Both the position numbers and the translations under genes were made by a program. Source: Rusavskia elegans (taxonomy: Eukaryota; Ascomycota; Lecanoromycetes; Teloschistales; Teloschistaceae). From it: 64,000 bases of DNA. Positions 22,218 to 33,281 of the stretch are shown piece after piece (within the stretch, counting starts at the first letter, position 1; every line of letters starts with the position of its first letter). The notes under the pieces were generated by a model. The model saw nothing but the letters and a program-made list of their open reading frames with translations. It was not told the origin of the DNA and made no database searches. The stretch lies in assembly GCA_011316305.1 (NCBI GenBank), contig SAUG01000077.1, positions 310,001-374,000 on the forward strand. The letters are read 5' to 3'.

Positions 22218-23061
22218 GACAAAAATTACACATGAGCTATGCCTATGCTATTTGCGTACTCCGCTAGTCGGACATTGGAAACTTGACCGAGTAGCTTTAC
22301 CTATTGTTTTAACCAGGTTGATGGGAACAAGGCCAGCCCCGGCTCTTGATATTGATGCTGGAAAGGTGAGGGAAGGTTTATCAGGTCATTGTTGAATGAC
22401 AGCTTCTGTCGGCCATACATCATCCCCTCACTAGTGGGGGTATGCATGCCATGCTATCTCCGCGACTTCATTGTGCTAAAGTGGGAGCTGATGTTCTGCT
22501 GATAGCCGGAGGCGATCTACGGCGAGTCGCCTAAACAGCCCCTTTTGGGGGGTTCTAGAACCCCAATCGACCTGGACCCGCGGTAGGGCTGAGGCCGGAG
22601 GCCCGTGCGGCCTTACGAGACAGGCCTCTTGCCCTCTTGCCCTCTTCAATCCAGATATCTACAAGTATATCGTTTCCTTGTACAGCTTCACCAATTCTCA
22701 AATCATTCTTGTGACTGTAACACTTATTCCCATAGAAACAACGAGTCAGGCTCCAGACTCAATGCTGTCGTCCATGATCTTTCATCAAGCCTCGACGGGA
22801 CCGCAGCATGGCAGAAAGGACGCTGTGCTCTAACCCCACCTACACATGCATCTCATATCGTCATAAGTATATGTGTTATCTAGGGTCTGAGCTTGGCGTT
22901 CGTTGGCCGTAGTTCCTCGCCGATATAAGATGGCTTCGTTCCTTCCTACGTCTGGCAATTCTCCAGGCTTCAAGACTATGATCCTGTCCCTGTTCAGAAA
23001 GTCTATATTACTTCGTCGCTTTACTTGATCTATAACCAGTTCACTACAGTTAATTGTCACC
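22218..23061. promoter_or_regulatory. Divergent promoter of the hydrolase fusion and the NCS1 permease
   Basis: This 844-bp gap separates two divergent start codons. It holds HGATAR-type GATA sites at 22454-22459 (CTATCT), 22500-22505 (TGATAG) and 22876-22881 (TTATCT), the sequence bound by AreA/Nit-2 nitrogen regulators. It also holds a perfect 16-bp palindrome and an AGGCGA/TCGCCT inverted pair just left of that. Regulation by nitrogen source is an inference from these sites and the gene functions. Confidence 0.5.
22549..22564. promoter_or_regulatory. Perfect 16-bp palindrome
   Basis: GGGGTTCTAGAACCCC is its own reverse complement. It lies in the divergent promoter, ~330 bp from one start and ~500 bp from the other, and could be an operator for a dimeric regulator. 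A rho-less-terminator-like hairpin has no meaning for Pol II here. Confidence 0.4.
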
Positions 23062-25025
23062 ATGAAGGCAGACTACCGCAGCCGTGCTCGGGCTAGCGTT
23101 GCTTCACAACTCCATTGGCGTGTGCCTTTCATCGCTGGGCTCTATGGAAACTCCCCAAGGTGGTCGAATAAAGGTTTGCTGGAGAGACTTTGATCACTCG
23201 CTTTAGTATAATTGACAATCAGCATAGACCTTGATCCTGTACCAGTCAAGATGAGAACATGGGGTGGCCTCGATTACTGGGCATACTGGACAAGCGACAT
23301 GCTTGCGCCTCCCCTGGCAAGCACTGTCTCATCGGTCATGTCTTTGGGCTTTACTGCAAGAGAGACTATACCGATCGTGTTCTTCGGATTCGCCATCTGC
23401 AGTTGTGTTATCACCTTGACAGCCAAGATGGGTGCTCAGTATAGTATTGCTTTCCCTGTCCTCGTCCGCTCCATCTTTGGCATGTACGGCTCTTATTTCG
23501 CAATCACCGTCAGAGCCTTTGTAGCTGCCATGTGGACAGCCATCCTATGCGTCCAAGCCGGAGCTTTTCTGCAGTGCTGTCTCGAAGCCATCTGGCCCAG
23601 TTTCAAGCAATTTCCCAACCATTTATCCCCAGACGCTGGCATCACATCGGCTGGCCTCCTATGCTTTTTCATCTACTGGATTTTCCAGACCTTGCTGGCT
23701 TTGATGCCAATCCAGAAGCTCCGGATCCTTTTCCTGGTCAAGGCTGTCATCGTGCCTCCAACATTTGCCGCTTTATTTCTTTGGGCCGTGATTGTGACTC
23801 ACGGAGGAGGCCCTTTGGTGACTGGAAAGGCGCAGATTACTAACAGTTACATGAACACAGCCTTCTCTGCTTTGACAGGCCTCAATGCAATCATTGGACT
23901 GTTCTCGTCCATGGCAGTGAATATGCCAGATTTTGGGCGCTTTTCCAAGAATGGCTTCAAGGGATACCACCAGTTCTTTGCCCTACCCGTTATCGGTGAG
24001 CACAATCTCGAATCATTGATTCCATGTTATCGTTTTCCGCAATACGGCAAAGACTCGAGTTCCTCTCGGGGCAGTATTGGCCTCCTATGTGGTTGTGCAC
24101 CAAGTCTTCGAGTGCTTGACTTCGAAATAACGATTTGCCGAGACCCTGAGTCAAAGATATAGCCGCTGCTCAACATGCGTACATTCGTATCGACCAATGC
24201 TGACACAACTACTTTAGGTACCCTTGGCGCTCTGACGCCAATCTTTGTGACCTCTGCACATGAGGTAATTTGGGGCAACTTCGAGTGGTATATGCCAGCT
24301 GTGATCAATGACTTCGACAGTCGAGCCGCCAAGTTCTTCGTAGGATTCTCCTTTATGCTTGCTACAATCGGCAATCAAATCGCTGCTGGCACTTATCCCT
24401 TCAGTAACGACGTCACTGGGCTTTGCCCAAAATACATCAACATATTTCGAGCCACTCTCATGATCTCCATCTTCTGCGTCATCAGTACGCCGTGGAACAT
24501 CATCAAAAACGCCGCAGGTCTTTTGGCTTTTCTTTCCGGTTACTCGTGTGTCATGGGCCCCGTGGCTGGGGTGATGGTGTCGGATTTCTACCTCATCAAG
24601 AATCGCAAACTTGACGTTCATGAGCTGTACAAGGACCATGGAATCTACCATTACACCTACGGCATCAATTGGCGAGCTTTTGCTGCATTTGGCGCTGGCT
24701 TCGTGCCTCTGATTCCTGGGTTTTCCAAGAGTATCAGTCCTGGGCTGAACGTCGGTGGTTCGTGGAAGGTAAGTATCAGGAGAGCGCTGTCTCATCATCC
24801 ATACTTATGTTTACCTGCCAGATATACACGTTTGCCTGGCTGTTTGGGTTTACAATCTCAGTCTTGACATACTATGTCATCTGCCAGTATATCTCGCCGC
24901 TGGGAGATGCTCTTGTCGATGAAGCTGTCTTGCCTTCACAAACGGATGATGTGACGACCGATGACGACAGCTATGAAGCGAAAGACGGCCTACAAGCCCA
25001 TACCAGAGAAGTGCACGTTGTCTAA
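23062..25025 (+). CDS. NCS1-family nucleobase/ureide permease
   Basis: Plasma-membrane cation symporter of the NCS1 (Fur-type) family, which imports uracil, allantoin, uric acid and similar compounds. Four exons (23062-23173, 23228-23995, 24218-24768, 24822-25025) give 544 aa, normal for the family. Exon 1 joins at SNKDLDPVP, and RTWGGLDYWAYWTSDM is the classic first helix. Other marks are MGAQYSIAFPVLVRSIFGMYG, VNMPDFGRFSKN, YPFSNDVTGLCPKYINI and MVSDFYLIKNRKLDVHELY. About twelve hydrophobic segments are present. The second intron is unusually long (222 bp) but is needed to join LPVIG to TLGALTPIFVTSAHEV. The C-terminal tail is acidic. It is transcribed away from the hydrolase fusion, so it probably imports that enzyme's substrate or a precursor of it. 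The exact substrate cannot be read from sequence. Confidence 0.9.
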
Positions 25026-25711
25026 AAGGCTTCGAGAAGTCCAAGCATTCATGCCTCGTAAAGGAGGCTGTAGCTATTGCACCATATGACTTGAATGTTC
25101 TCGTCGATGAAGCTGTATTAGAGCAGGTAGTTGAAGTATCGTGCGAAGATCCGGAGTCCCCTTCCGAGAAAGAAAGGGCGGTGTTTAGCCATAGTCCCAA
25201 TATCACAACGAGTTGCTGCCCAAGAGACTCAATGCATCCAGCTTTCCAGACTATAGTCGGCATAGCTTCCACTAGCCTCCATGTCATATCTCTTATCAGT
25301 TATCACGCAAGACACAAGGTGGCGTCCACTCAGATGTTGCTGTAGGTAGCGTCCCACACCATCATTACTGGCGCTGAAATCGAATGCTAGACTCTCCAAA
25401 CACAAGCTCACACCAACCTCTTCCGAGACCTCGACTACACCAGCAGCACATCCTCGCTTCTACACCGAATATTCGTCGCGTTTGCTATCACGTACAGGTA
25501 ATGTTGCACACCCAAAAGCGGCAAATTCCTTATTACAGAGGACCTAGTCCCATTACCGAGAGCAAAAACAGTCTCTCACCATGTCTGTAACGAAAAGTCC
25601 GAAACAGCAGCCATACAAGAGCCCCAAGAACAATCGAACATCGAGTCTCTCCACTCAACACCTCCTATCCCAGCCAAATCGCCATCAAATACCGCCCGTG
25701 ACCAGAACAGC
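25026..25711. other. Spacer between permease and decayed regulator
   Basis: No gene is supported. Near 25097 the string TCTCGTCGATGAAGCTGT nearly repeats a piece of the permease's last exon (about 24911), translating LVDEAVL in both, so a small duplication of the permease tail may lie here. Confidence 0.35.
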
Positions 25712-27644
25712 ATGACCAAAAAATCTCACCCTTACGACTTCTGTCGAAAAATTAAAAGCCACTGCGAACTCAACGACGGAACTCAAAATGTGTTCTGTAC
25801 AAATCCACAGACAAGAATGTACCGTTCTCGAAGTCCCTCGCGCTCGCTAGCGAAAATCATCCGTCCAGTACGGAGAAGATGTCACGATGTCGAGAGGTAT
25901 TGAGAATGAGATACTTTATATCGGAGCACGATGGATGTTGATCTTCGTATTAGGAGAGGAGCGATTCCAGAATCGTCTCGCCGGCATTTGTCCGAACCCA
26001 CGAGCTTCCAATCGACAATTATACAGATGTAGGTAGGTGTTATCGAACTCTACCAGCAGACATCAGCTTGATTGCGATTGCTGTTCTTACGTCCAAGGGA
26101 AGACTTTCGCCGAGGTGTGTGCCGACTTGATCGAACGCTCGCAAAAAGAGAATACTTAGCCAAAAGGGCCATCATTACTCCCAAAAACACTTGGGCTGCA
26201 ACCCCACCATCATAACCTCTATCATGGCTCCAGTGGTGACTTCGAGCCCGTACTAGCAATATCATCTCAACCCGGTAACAACTGGAGGGACGCCATGTCC
26301 TTATCCCGAACGTGACTCATTCGGTTTACTAGCGGACGAAGGCACCGAATACTACAAAGACGAGATAATTCTCTTCGCTGCCGAAACCCGATATACGTTC
26401 TCTGGAAATCCTGGCTTTTGACATAGTTGGCTATGTAATACAGCGTCTGAAGGTATCAACGGTCGAGGCTGGATTGCTCCTTCTCCAAAGACCGAAGAAA
26501 GGAGACTCCTGGGCCATGACCGCTAGTATGGTCGCTGTAGGTCAGGATTTCGGGCTTCATCTGGATTGTTCTGATCGGCAATATGGGAAAAAGGACTGAG
26601 AAAACGCCTGGCCTGGGTGGGCGTTGTGCGCACTAGATACGGGGGCAAGCTTGATATGGGAGACACGCTCAAAAACCCTTCCCGAATTGGGCGGTGATGC
26701 CAATGGCAGAGAAGGACTTCCCAGAAAATGCTGCAGATGAAGACGATGAGGAAGAGAGCACCGAGGTCGAGAAAGGACGGCTGCTCTTTTGTTATATGAT
26801 TTCGTTGACTTAGAAACTTGCAGACATGCTTGCTTGCATGTACGCTGTCCAAGCGGAGCGAGAGCTGAGGGAAGCGGAAGCACAGCTACGAGACTAGCAC
26901 TTACCAAACAAAGCCTTTGCAGATCAGAGTTCAAGAATGGTACTCGACTCTGCCCGACTCGCTCAGCATGGCAAATGTCAAAGTGAGAACATAGTCCTCT
27001 GCTGGATATCTCCATGTAGCTTACTTCGCCACGGAAATATAGTTGCACTGTCGCCTTGTTCATACTCCCTCGAGGCGCGTTGATCCCGAGGTTGTGGTCG
27101 TCTGCCGGAACATTGCAAAAGCCCGCTTGATATCGACATTGGTGTTCATGGATAGATTCCCACCCGAAAATCTGTAGAGCTTCTGGGATTCTCATCAATA
27201 TTCAGCTTCGCTCTTGTGGGGATCTTCCAAAACCTACTATGTGCTTCTGCGCAGAGCAGAGAGGAAAGGATACTATCTCACCGTTCTGGACGAATATATG
27301 TGGATTCTGAGGGTAAGCAGTAAAAGCATCAACTCTCTGGAGCAGAATCTTGGTAGCAAGGAACAGCGGCCAAAGGTCTTGAGTCGATGTGCATCGACGA
27401 GTTTCACAGGGCCACGGAAATGCAGAACTCGGAATTTCTGGTACAGTTCGATAGCCGCTTTGGATTCTTCGGATGAAGCAATGAGCACTTTTCTCGAACG
27501 CTCGTCTGATGAGATGAATAACACAGTCTCGATCAATGAAACACGAGGCTGGACCGTCAGATCTCCTAATTGTGAGATTGACTGTCCGACAAACGTCTCA
27601 GCTCTGCAACATCAACTTTGGGAAAGTGATTGGGGACCAATCTG
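25712..27644 (+). pseudogene. Decayed Zn2Cys6 transcription factor (TamA/Dal81-like fungal_trans family)
   Basis: Pieces of one regulator can be read in order on the plus strand, in shifting frames with stops. Near 25712 a damaged binuclear-zinc motif reads YDFCRKIKSHC then FCTNPQTR, with the first Cys now Tyr and another now Pro. From 26390 to 26578 a clean 63-codon frame reads STVEAGLLLLQRPKKG then SWAMTASMVAVGQDFGLHLD, the hallmark of the middle-homology region. A frame jump follows to AIWEKGLRKRLAW, then DFPENAADEDDEEES, GRLLFCYMISLT, stop, KLADMLACMY, then REAEAQLRD, stop, HLPN. The end is near 27214-27644 with YLTVLDEYMWILRVSSKSI. Several stops fit TGG or CAG changed to TAG (RIP-type). 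TamA/Dal81 factors control ureide and GABA use, which suits the neighbours, but the subfamily call is from memory of the motif. The 5' limit is uncertain. Confidence 0.72.
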
Positions 27645-28573
27645 AATGACGAGACAGATGCACCTGATCCATTGATGGGGGGATACATATCGTCGCTTGT
27701 TGCATCCAAAAAGACATCGCGGTGCGGGACGTACAACATCTCATACCTCGATAAAGGGTACCGTCCTGTCAGAGCAAGGTAGGGGACTTAGATCCCGGTG
27801 AGTACTAGAGGTGATTCTGGACGTTGACACACCCTTCCACCTCGGAAGCCCATTGTTTGATTGAATGATTGGGGGTTGAGGTGGAGAACTGAATGATCTG
27901 TCTGTTCCTCGGAGGTCCTAGCAGTTGAGATACCCTGTCCTAATGGGCGTACTTCTATCTAACATAGGTGTCGGTAAGTCGTAAAGGCTTGCCGATTTAC
28001 ACCTTTTATCGGCGATGTGTAAAGACTCCTCATTTAGCGCAGGTTGAATGCGTTGATACTGACAATCATCAAAAATCTCGCCACGAGGGGATTTGAACCG
28101 TCGACCAAGTTTGATGCTGTACTAGGGCCTACGGTACTGGGCTCAAAAATGTTGTGATTGGTGAAAACGCTCTCTCGGGCTTCTTTGACTATCACCTTGA
28201 TTCGACGTTCGAGGCAATTTTCCAGAAGGCCAGAAGGGAGATACTCAAGAAGCTCGAGAGAGCACCTTCAGCAATCCAAACACTTTTTTTCTTTTCGGAG
28301 ACCGGCGTTGCAACAGTCGGACCAAAACGGAGGCCACGCAGATATTATTCATCTTGATAAACTTATCAAGTAGTTGGAATATTGATACGTCCTAATACTT
28401 TCAATTCTCATTGACGACCGCGTGCAAGTCCATACTTCGGGTTCGGGTTCGTTGGTTTCGATGTCGAGGCTGCTATGCTGTGCTGTGCAATTGTGCATAT
28501 TATGCAGACGGCATAAAGCTAAATCCAGCAAAACAACAGCAGGCGAATCGCCCACATGACAGCATAGTCAACA
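27645..28573. other. Intergenic region with tRNA-like fragment
   Basis: No gene. On the minus strand at about 28081-28110 the sequence GGTTCAAATCCCCTCGTGGC resembles a tRNA T arm and 3' acceptor, but no matching 5' half is present. An imperfect hairpin (CGGTAAG...CTTGCCG) lies at about 27972-27996. Confidence 0.4.
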
Positions 28574-29291
28574 ATGCCACACCTACCGGACAGATCTCGG
28601 AGCTCAGGTCAAGCTCCATCAATACAGAGTGAACCAAGCCTCCACAACGAGGTCCGGCCTGCTCCACGCCAGCACTCTCCATCATCCCTCGCGCGAATCA
28701 AAATAAAGAACCGCCGGAAGCACTATCTAAATAGCCACGCGGAGTACTTCGCCTCTCCAGCTCTGGAACTTGCAGGTCCGCAACCGCCGCCTCGCATGCA
28801 TCCAGCAACAATCCGCTGATCACGGCAGACGACGCAAAGACCCTCTCGCATATGATCGTCTGATTCGCCGCTTTCAAACGGCGGCGGAGCGAGAAGCTGA
28901 TGGGAAGAAGAAGGGTTACAGTGGCGTCTTGGAAGCTGATTTGTGGCGGTCGGAGGCGAAGATTGATGCCCTTTCTCAGAATGGGAAGGATGGTCAAGAG
29001 TTGAGTTATGGGCGTAATGCCAATGGGGAGATTATAGCGGAAGAGAAGGATGAGGTGCCAGCGAGTAAAGAAGACGGCGAACAGAGATGGAGGAAGCAGG
29101 TTGAGCTGAGGTTTCTCGGAGGCGACGACGCAGATTTCGACTACAGGATCGTTGATGAGAATGATCAATTCGATGCACCGGAAGAAGCACGAGATATCCA
29201 GGATCAGTGGTTTGAGGAAGAGGATGAGGACTTCAGTGCCGGAGCTCTTAATTCAGGACTGGAGGGTCAGACTGGCATACAAGACTTCTGA
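28574..29291 (+). CDS. CCDC97/DUF2052-family protein
   Basis: Two exons (28574-28775 and 28840-29291) give 217 aa. The donor is a non-standard GTCCGC, but the joint is required to make ELADPLAYDRLIRRFQ, the conserved core of this family. Other marks are ARIKIKNRRKHYLNSH, READGKKKGYSGVLEADLW, FLGGDDADFDYRIVDEND and an acidic C-terminus with WFEEEDEDF. Animal CCDC97 associates with the SF3B splicing complex; a similar nuclear role is possible here but not shown by the sequence. The minus-strand SPS19 gene ends 150 bp downstream, so the two are convergent. Confidence 0.82.
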
Positions 29292-29441
29292 ACCGTCGCA
29301 AATCATCTCTGCGTAGGTGGTACATCAAAGCATCGGCAGGATGGTGTGCTGCGAGCTACTCGTTACTCGTACATGATAGTATGCTCATGCCCCCTGGTAG
29401 GAACCGAGTAAGCGCAAAGCACAGCAATCTGACAGCGGACA

Positions 29442-30506
29442 TCAAAGCTTCGATGGCTTCATTCCTTTGACGCCAGAAACGGTCTTTTCTCCCAACAAGA
29501 AGTCTGGATACTCGAACCCACCTCCCGCATTCGCTGACCCCGTCCGCCATGCTGCTCCATCCACGACCAGCACACTTCCATTAACAAAGTTACCCGCATC
29601 GCCAAACAGATATACCGTCGCGTCCGCAACCTCCTTGACGGTGCCGTATCTTCCGAGTGGTACACTCTTCATGGTCCTCTCGGTATCCTCCTTTCTGCTC
29701 AGTCTCTCCATTCCCTCGGTTCCGCCAATGGGTCCTGGAGCAATGATATTCGAAGTCATACCACGCGGCCCAAACTCCAGAGCTGTGCTTGCAGAGAGGG
29801 CATCGACGCCGGCCTTGGCGACGCTCACATGCGCCTGTAGCGGGGTTGTCGTGTAGTGAATCGTCGCGCTGACGAAGATGATACGGCCCCCTGTGCCTGC
29901 TGGGCAAGCTGTCTTGCCGTCTGATTTGTGCTTCTGTGCCGAGGCGACGAGGGCTGGGAGAGTGGCTTTGAGCGTGTTGTAGCTGCCGAGGACATCGATA
30001 TCGATGACAGATTTGAAAGCATTCGGGCTAATCTGGTTAATGGTGGCGAGGAAGTTGCCCGCGGCGCCGGCGCTATACCATGAATCAGCGGCCGATCATG
30101 TTATGAACCAGAAGGCGCCATGATCGGAGATATGCCCACATCACAAAATCAATGCCTCCGAGTTCACCAACACACTTATCCACTGCCGCCTGCAAGCTCT
30201 GTATGTTTCTGACATCTACTGATCCTACACCTAGGACTTTCGCTCCTCGTCTCGCCGTGGCGATGTCTTTGGCCATGTTCTCAGTCTTCTCCGGGTTGCG
30301 GCCTACAATGCAGGCATTGGCGCCGAGGTGGACCAGCGCTCGGACCTGGGCGCTGCATATTGTGCCTGCGCCGCCGGTGCAGAAGATGACTTTGTTGTCT
30401 GACGAAAGTAATGAGCATTGGCATGACTGTATATTTGGTCATATGAAATACCAAAGATTCCATCTTTCCAAATGTCGCTTAGATATTCATTCTTGGCTAG
30501 AGGCAT
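29442..30506 (-). CDS. SPS19: Peroxisomal 2,4-dienoyl-CoA reductase
   Basis: NADPH-dependent short-chain dehydrogenase that reduces 2,4-dienoyl-CoA esters so that polyunsaturated fatty acids can enter beta-oxidation. Three exons (30506-30452, 30398-30140, 30072-29442) give 314 aa. Family marks are the start MPLAKNEYLSDIWKDGIF, the cofactor loop VIFCTGGAGTICSAQ, GANACIVGRN, IDFVIAGAAGNFLA, FKSVIDIDVLGSYN and APGPIGGTEGMERLS. The protein ends in PSKL, a canonical PTS1 peroxisome signal. Introns of 53 and 67 bp have GTATTT and GTGGGC donors; both joints restore family sequence. It is one of two enzymes of fatty-acid oxidation with a C-terminal targeting tripeptide in the window. Confidence 0.93.
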
Positions 30507-31012
30507 GGTGATGATAATGAATGGGAGTTCGAGCCGAGACTTGGGCAATGACAAGGAAAGGTAGATTGAAGGAATGAATATCGTACGCAAAAAGAGTCAC
30601 ACGAAGGTGGGAAGCTGGAGATACTTATGCCGACCGCGGATTCCTTTACGGCCGCTGTGTCTTCACCAGGCCGAGGCTGTTACAGCGTGGTGAATGTGGG
30701 AAGGCCTTGAATGTTCATTCATACAACCTTCATATCATGTTCACGTATCAATGGGAAGTGCAGTTGTCGTGGGGATGAATTACACGATGCACTCGACCAA
30801 GCTCTGGAACAGACACAACGCAGATCGAGAGCTCGACACCTCGGAGTAGTCAATAGATTATAGATCGATAAGATCCTTGCTGTCGATCAGCGTCATCAGC
30901 CGAGGCGACTTTAGCCGCCCATATCTTCAATCCCACCGCAAGTTACTTTGCTTTGTACCATAGCACCAAAAAAACCACCATATTCGCTTTCACTGGTCTA
31001 GCCAGCCTCATC
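30507..31012. other. Divergent promoter region of SPS19 and ATG33
   Basis: No gene is seen. The starts of two divergent genes bound this 506-bp stretch. Confidence 0.45.
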
Positions 31013-31622
31013 ATGTCGCGCACAGTCGCTATCTCCAAGTTCGTGGGCACCATCAGCCTCGGCCTGCTGACAGTAAGTCCTCCCTTCTCCACACTTGCAA
31101 GAGACCTCTAACCATGGATCCCAGGGCCTCTCATACACCCTCTCAACAACCACCATCCCCCCTCTCCTGGCCCTCCCCTCCGCCACCCCCTCCCACTCCA
31201 CCTTCCGGCACCTCCGGGCCCTAACATCCCGCCACCAAGTCCTGCTCTCCTCCCTCAGCGCCTCCACCCTCGTAATGGCATATCTCCTCTCTCCCCCCCG
31301 AGGACGACATCCCTACCTCCTCTATGCCACACTCGCAACAGCAGCAGGTTGGGGCTCCGAAGTCTACGGCAAGTTCTTGGGGAAGAGACAGGCGGAGCAG
31401 AAGGGAGTGACGATGGATAATGAGAAGAGGGGGAAGAGTATGCGGAAGGAGGGTAGTTGGACGGAGGACGAGGAGTGGGTTGGGGATGAGGAAGGGAATG
31501 TCAATGGGGAGGTTGTGAGGGAGGGGATGGAATGGTGGAAGGTTAAGCAGGGGATTAAGGCGGGGGTTTGGGGGGTTGGGTGGGTGGTGGCTCTTGTGGG
31601 GTTGTGGGGGGATGGAGTTTGA
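31013..31622 (+). CDS. ATG33: Autophagy-related protein 33 (mitophagy)
   Basis: Small mitochondrial membrane protein; in yeast Atg33 is needed for selective removal of mitochondria. Two exons (31013-31072 and 31125-31622, intron 52 bp, donor GTAAGT) give 185 aa. MSRTVAISKFVGTISLGLLT then GLSYTLSTTTIPPLLALPSA is the N-terminus typical of filamentous-fungal Atg33. Hydrophobic segments are visible at the N-terminus, at VLLSSLSASTLVMAYLL, at YLLYATLATAAGWGSEVYG, and at the C-terminus (GVWGVGWVVALVGLWG). Between the last two lies a charged linker rich in Glu, Lys and Gly. The start codon follows an A-rich leader. Confidence 0.82.
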
Positions 31623-32188
31623 GCTTGAGCTTGAGATGTATTGACTGTCAGGATGGAGGGAAGATAATGGAGCGATGAGATTGGTCTGAGGAGTCTTTTG
31701 GCGTGTGGGGGGATTTGTAAATGTAGTGTGGCTGCTTTCTAGCGTTCTCGCTTTGTGGACGAGATTTTATCTCCTCTCCGTTCATTCTAGACTCTCGGTC
31801 TCCCTATCAACACTACTTAGAGCTTGCTGGACTCTATATGCCAGATTGCCGTTTGTGCACTTAGCTCAGCGCATGCGCCACCTCAGTGCTGCGTATTGAG
31901 TTATCTAATGACTTAGCCTCCATCCGCAGGCCGTTCTACCATCCTCCGGTTCATCGTCCCTTGTGACCCTTCTGCCTCTAAACCAGTAGCGGTTTCGTAG
32001 AATATCGGCTGGGCCATATGAGGAGCTTATAGATGAGGTAGCGATACCAGCCAGTAGGCAGTGTTGTAGATGTCTTAGCGGTGTCTGCAGATTGTAGCAG
32101 TGGTCGATGGTACATACGGGCCAAGGTTTTCAACTCATGGTAAGTCTCCATCCAATGAAGTTGTTCCATATAGAGTATCTGAGCCTTC
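31623..32188. other. Intergenic region between convergent ATG33 and IST3
   Basis: Contains two 3' ends. No gene is seen. Confidence 0.45.
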
Positions 32189-33011
32189 TCATCTGGGACT
32201 TCTTGATCTTCGACGATCAGAACGATGACGTCTCCTTCTCCGTTCCTCTTCATCCGACATATCGCTGTCTCGCCTCGACCGGTGCTTATGCCGTAGCCGT
32301 TCTCGCTCCGAATCCGATTCTGAGGCATCCCTCTTTGATCGGTGTTTATGATGGTGACGATGCTTCTTCTTTTCCCCATCCATCCTATCCCCTTTCTTCA
32401 ACTTCGCCAATGCCCTCGCAACTTCCTCCTTCTTCTCTTGCACCAGATATTCTTTCATTGGATCATCCTCATCATGGTCTCTCAGCAGCGCCGCCAGCTC
32501 TTTCTCCTCCTTCAACAACGGCCTTCTCTCATCCTCCTTCTCCGTCTCACTCTGTACATCCCCCTTCGCACCTCCATTCTGCATCTGTTGATCCTCTTCT
32601 TCCTCATCATCTCTCATTTTATATTTCGTATGATCCACCTTCAGTATCCTCCCCATCACCGTCGCTCCACCCAAATTATCGACCGCTAAATCTGTACTTC
32701 GTTGATCCTCATACTTCAAGAACGCGAACCCTTTGGATTTGCCGGTTTCTTTGTCCCTGACGAGTTTCACGAAAGTGGGTTCCCCGAATTGGGAGAAAAT
32801 GGTGATGATGTCGCCTTCGGAGAGGTCGAAAGGTAGGCCGCCAATGTAGATGTAGGCGGAGTCTGCATGGTCGCGGTGCCAGGATGCTTCTGGGGCTCTG
32901 TGTGGTTTTAGTATTGGAGATTCGTCCGGAGAATCAGGGGAGGGTGAGGACTAACACTCCGTTCTCTAATTCAAGCTTGTTTAGCCTTTGGATTTCTCGT
33001 ATGCCATTCAT
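32189..33011 (-). CDS. IST3: U2 snRNP component IST3/RBMX2-like RNA-binding protein
   Basis: RRM protein of the RES complex, which helps retain and splice pre-mRNA in the nucleus. Two exons (33011-32956 and 32897-32189, 58-bp intron) give 254 aa. MNGIREIQRLNKLELENGV is the conserved N-terminal segment; one RRM follows with RNP2 YIYIGGLPFDL and RNP1 KSKGFAFLKYED, and LGGATVMGRILKVDH ends it. The C-terminal half is acidic, then an Arg/Ser/His-rich tail (KHRHHHKHRSKRD, ending RRSRSPR). In yeast the protein is shorter because it lacks this tail. Its start is 270 bp from the divergent dynein light intermediate chain gene, so the promoter is probably shared. Confidence 0.9.
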
Positions 33012-33281
33012 GGCATATCAGAAATACCATTATCGGTTCATATTTTCTGGATGGATGTCACATGTTGTTCAACGACTAGCGCCGGAAGAACTTCGTCAAA
33101 ATCAGGTAGAGCTTTACTACTTCAAGATATTTCTGTTCGATCATCTCATCAAAAACCGTTGTTGTTTGCACTTCCCCTCGTTTGGTACCGTTCGACGTTT
33201 ACTTGCATGAACGAAGGCAGACAAGCATACCATCGGATCAGCGGTCTTACCCACTCTTGCTGCTTGACGAAAATCCAGACA

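Noticed and set aside
26557..27198. 213-codon minus-strand frame
   Set aside because: It lies antisense to recognisable fragments of the decayed transcription factor and has no family resemblance of its own.
28075..28145. tRNA-like T arm on the minus strand
   Set aside because: The T-stem does not pair fully and there is no matching 5' acceptor, D arm or anticodon arm. At most a relic.
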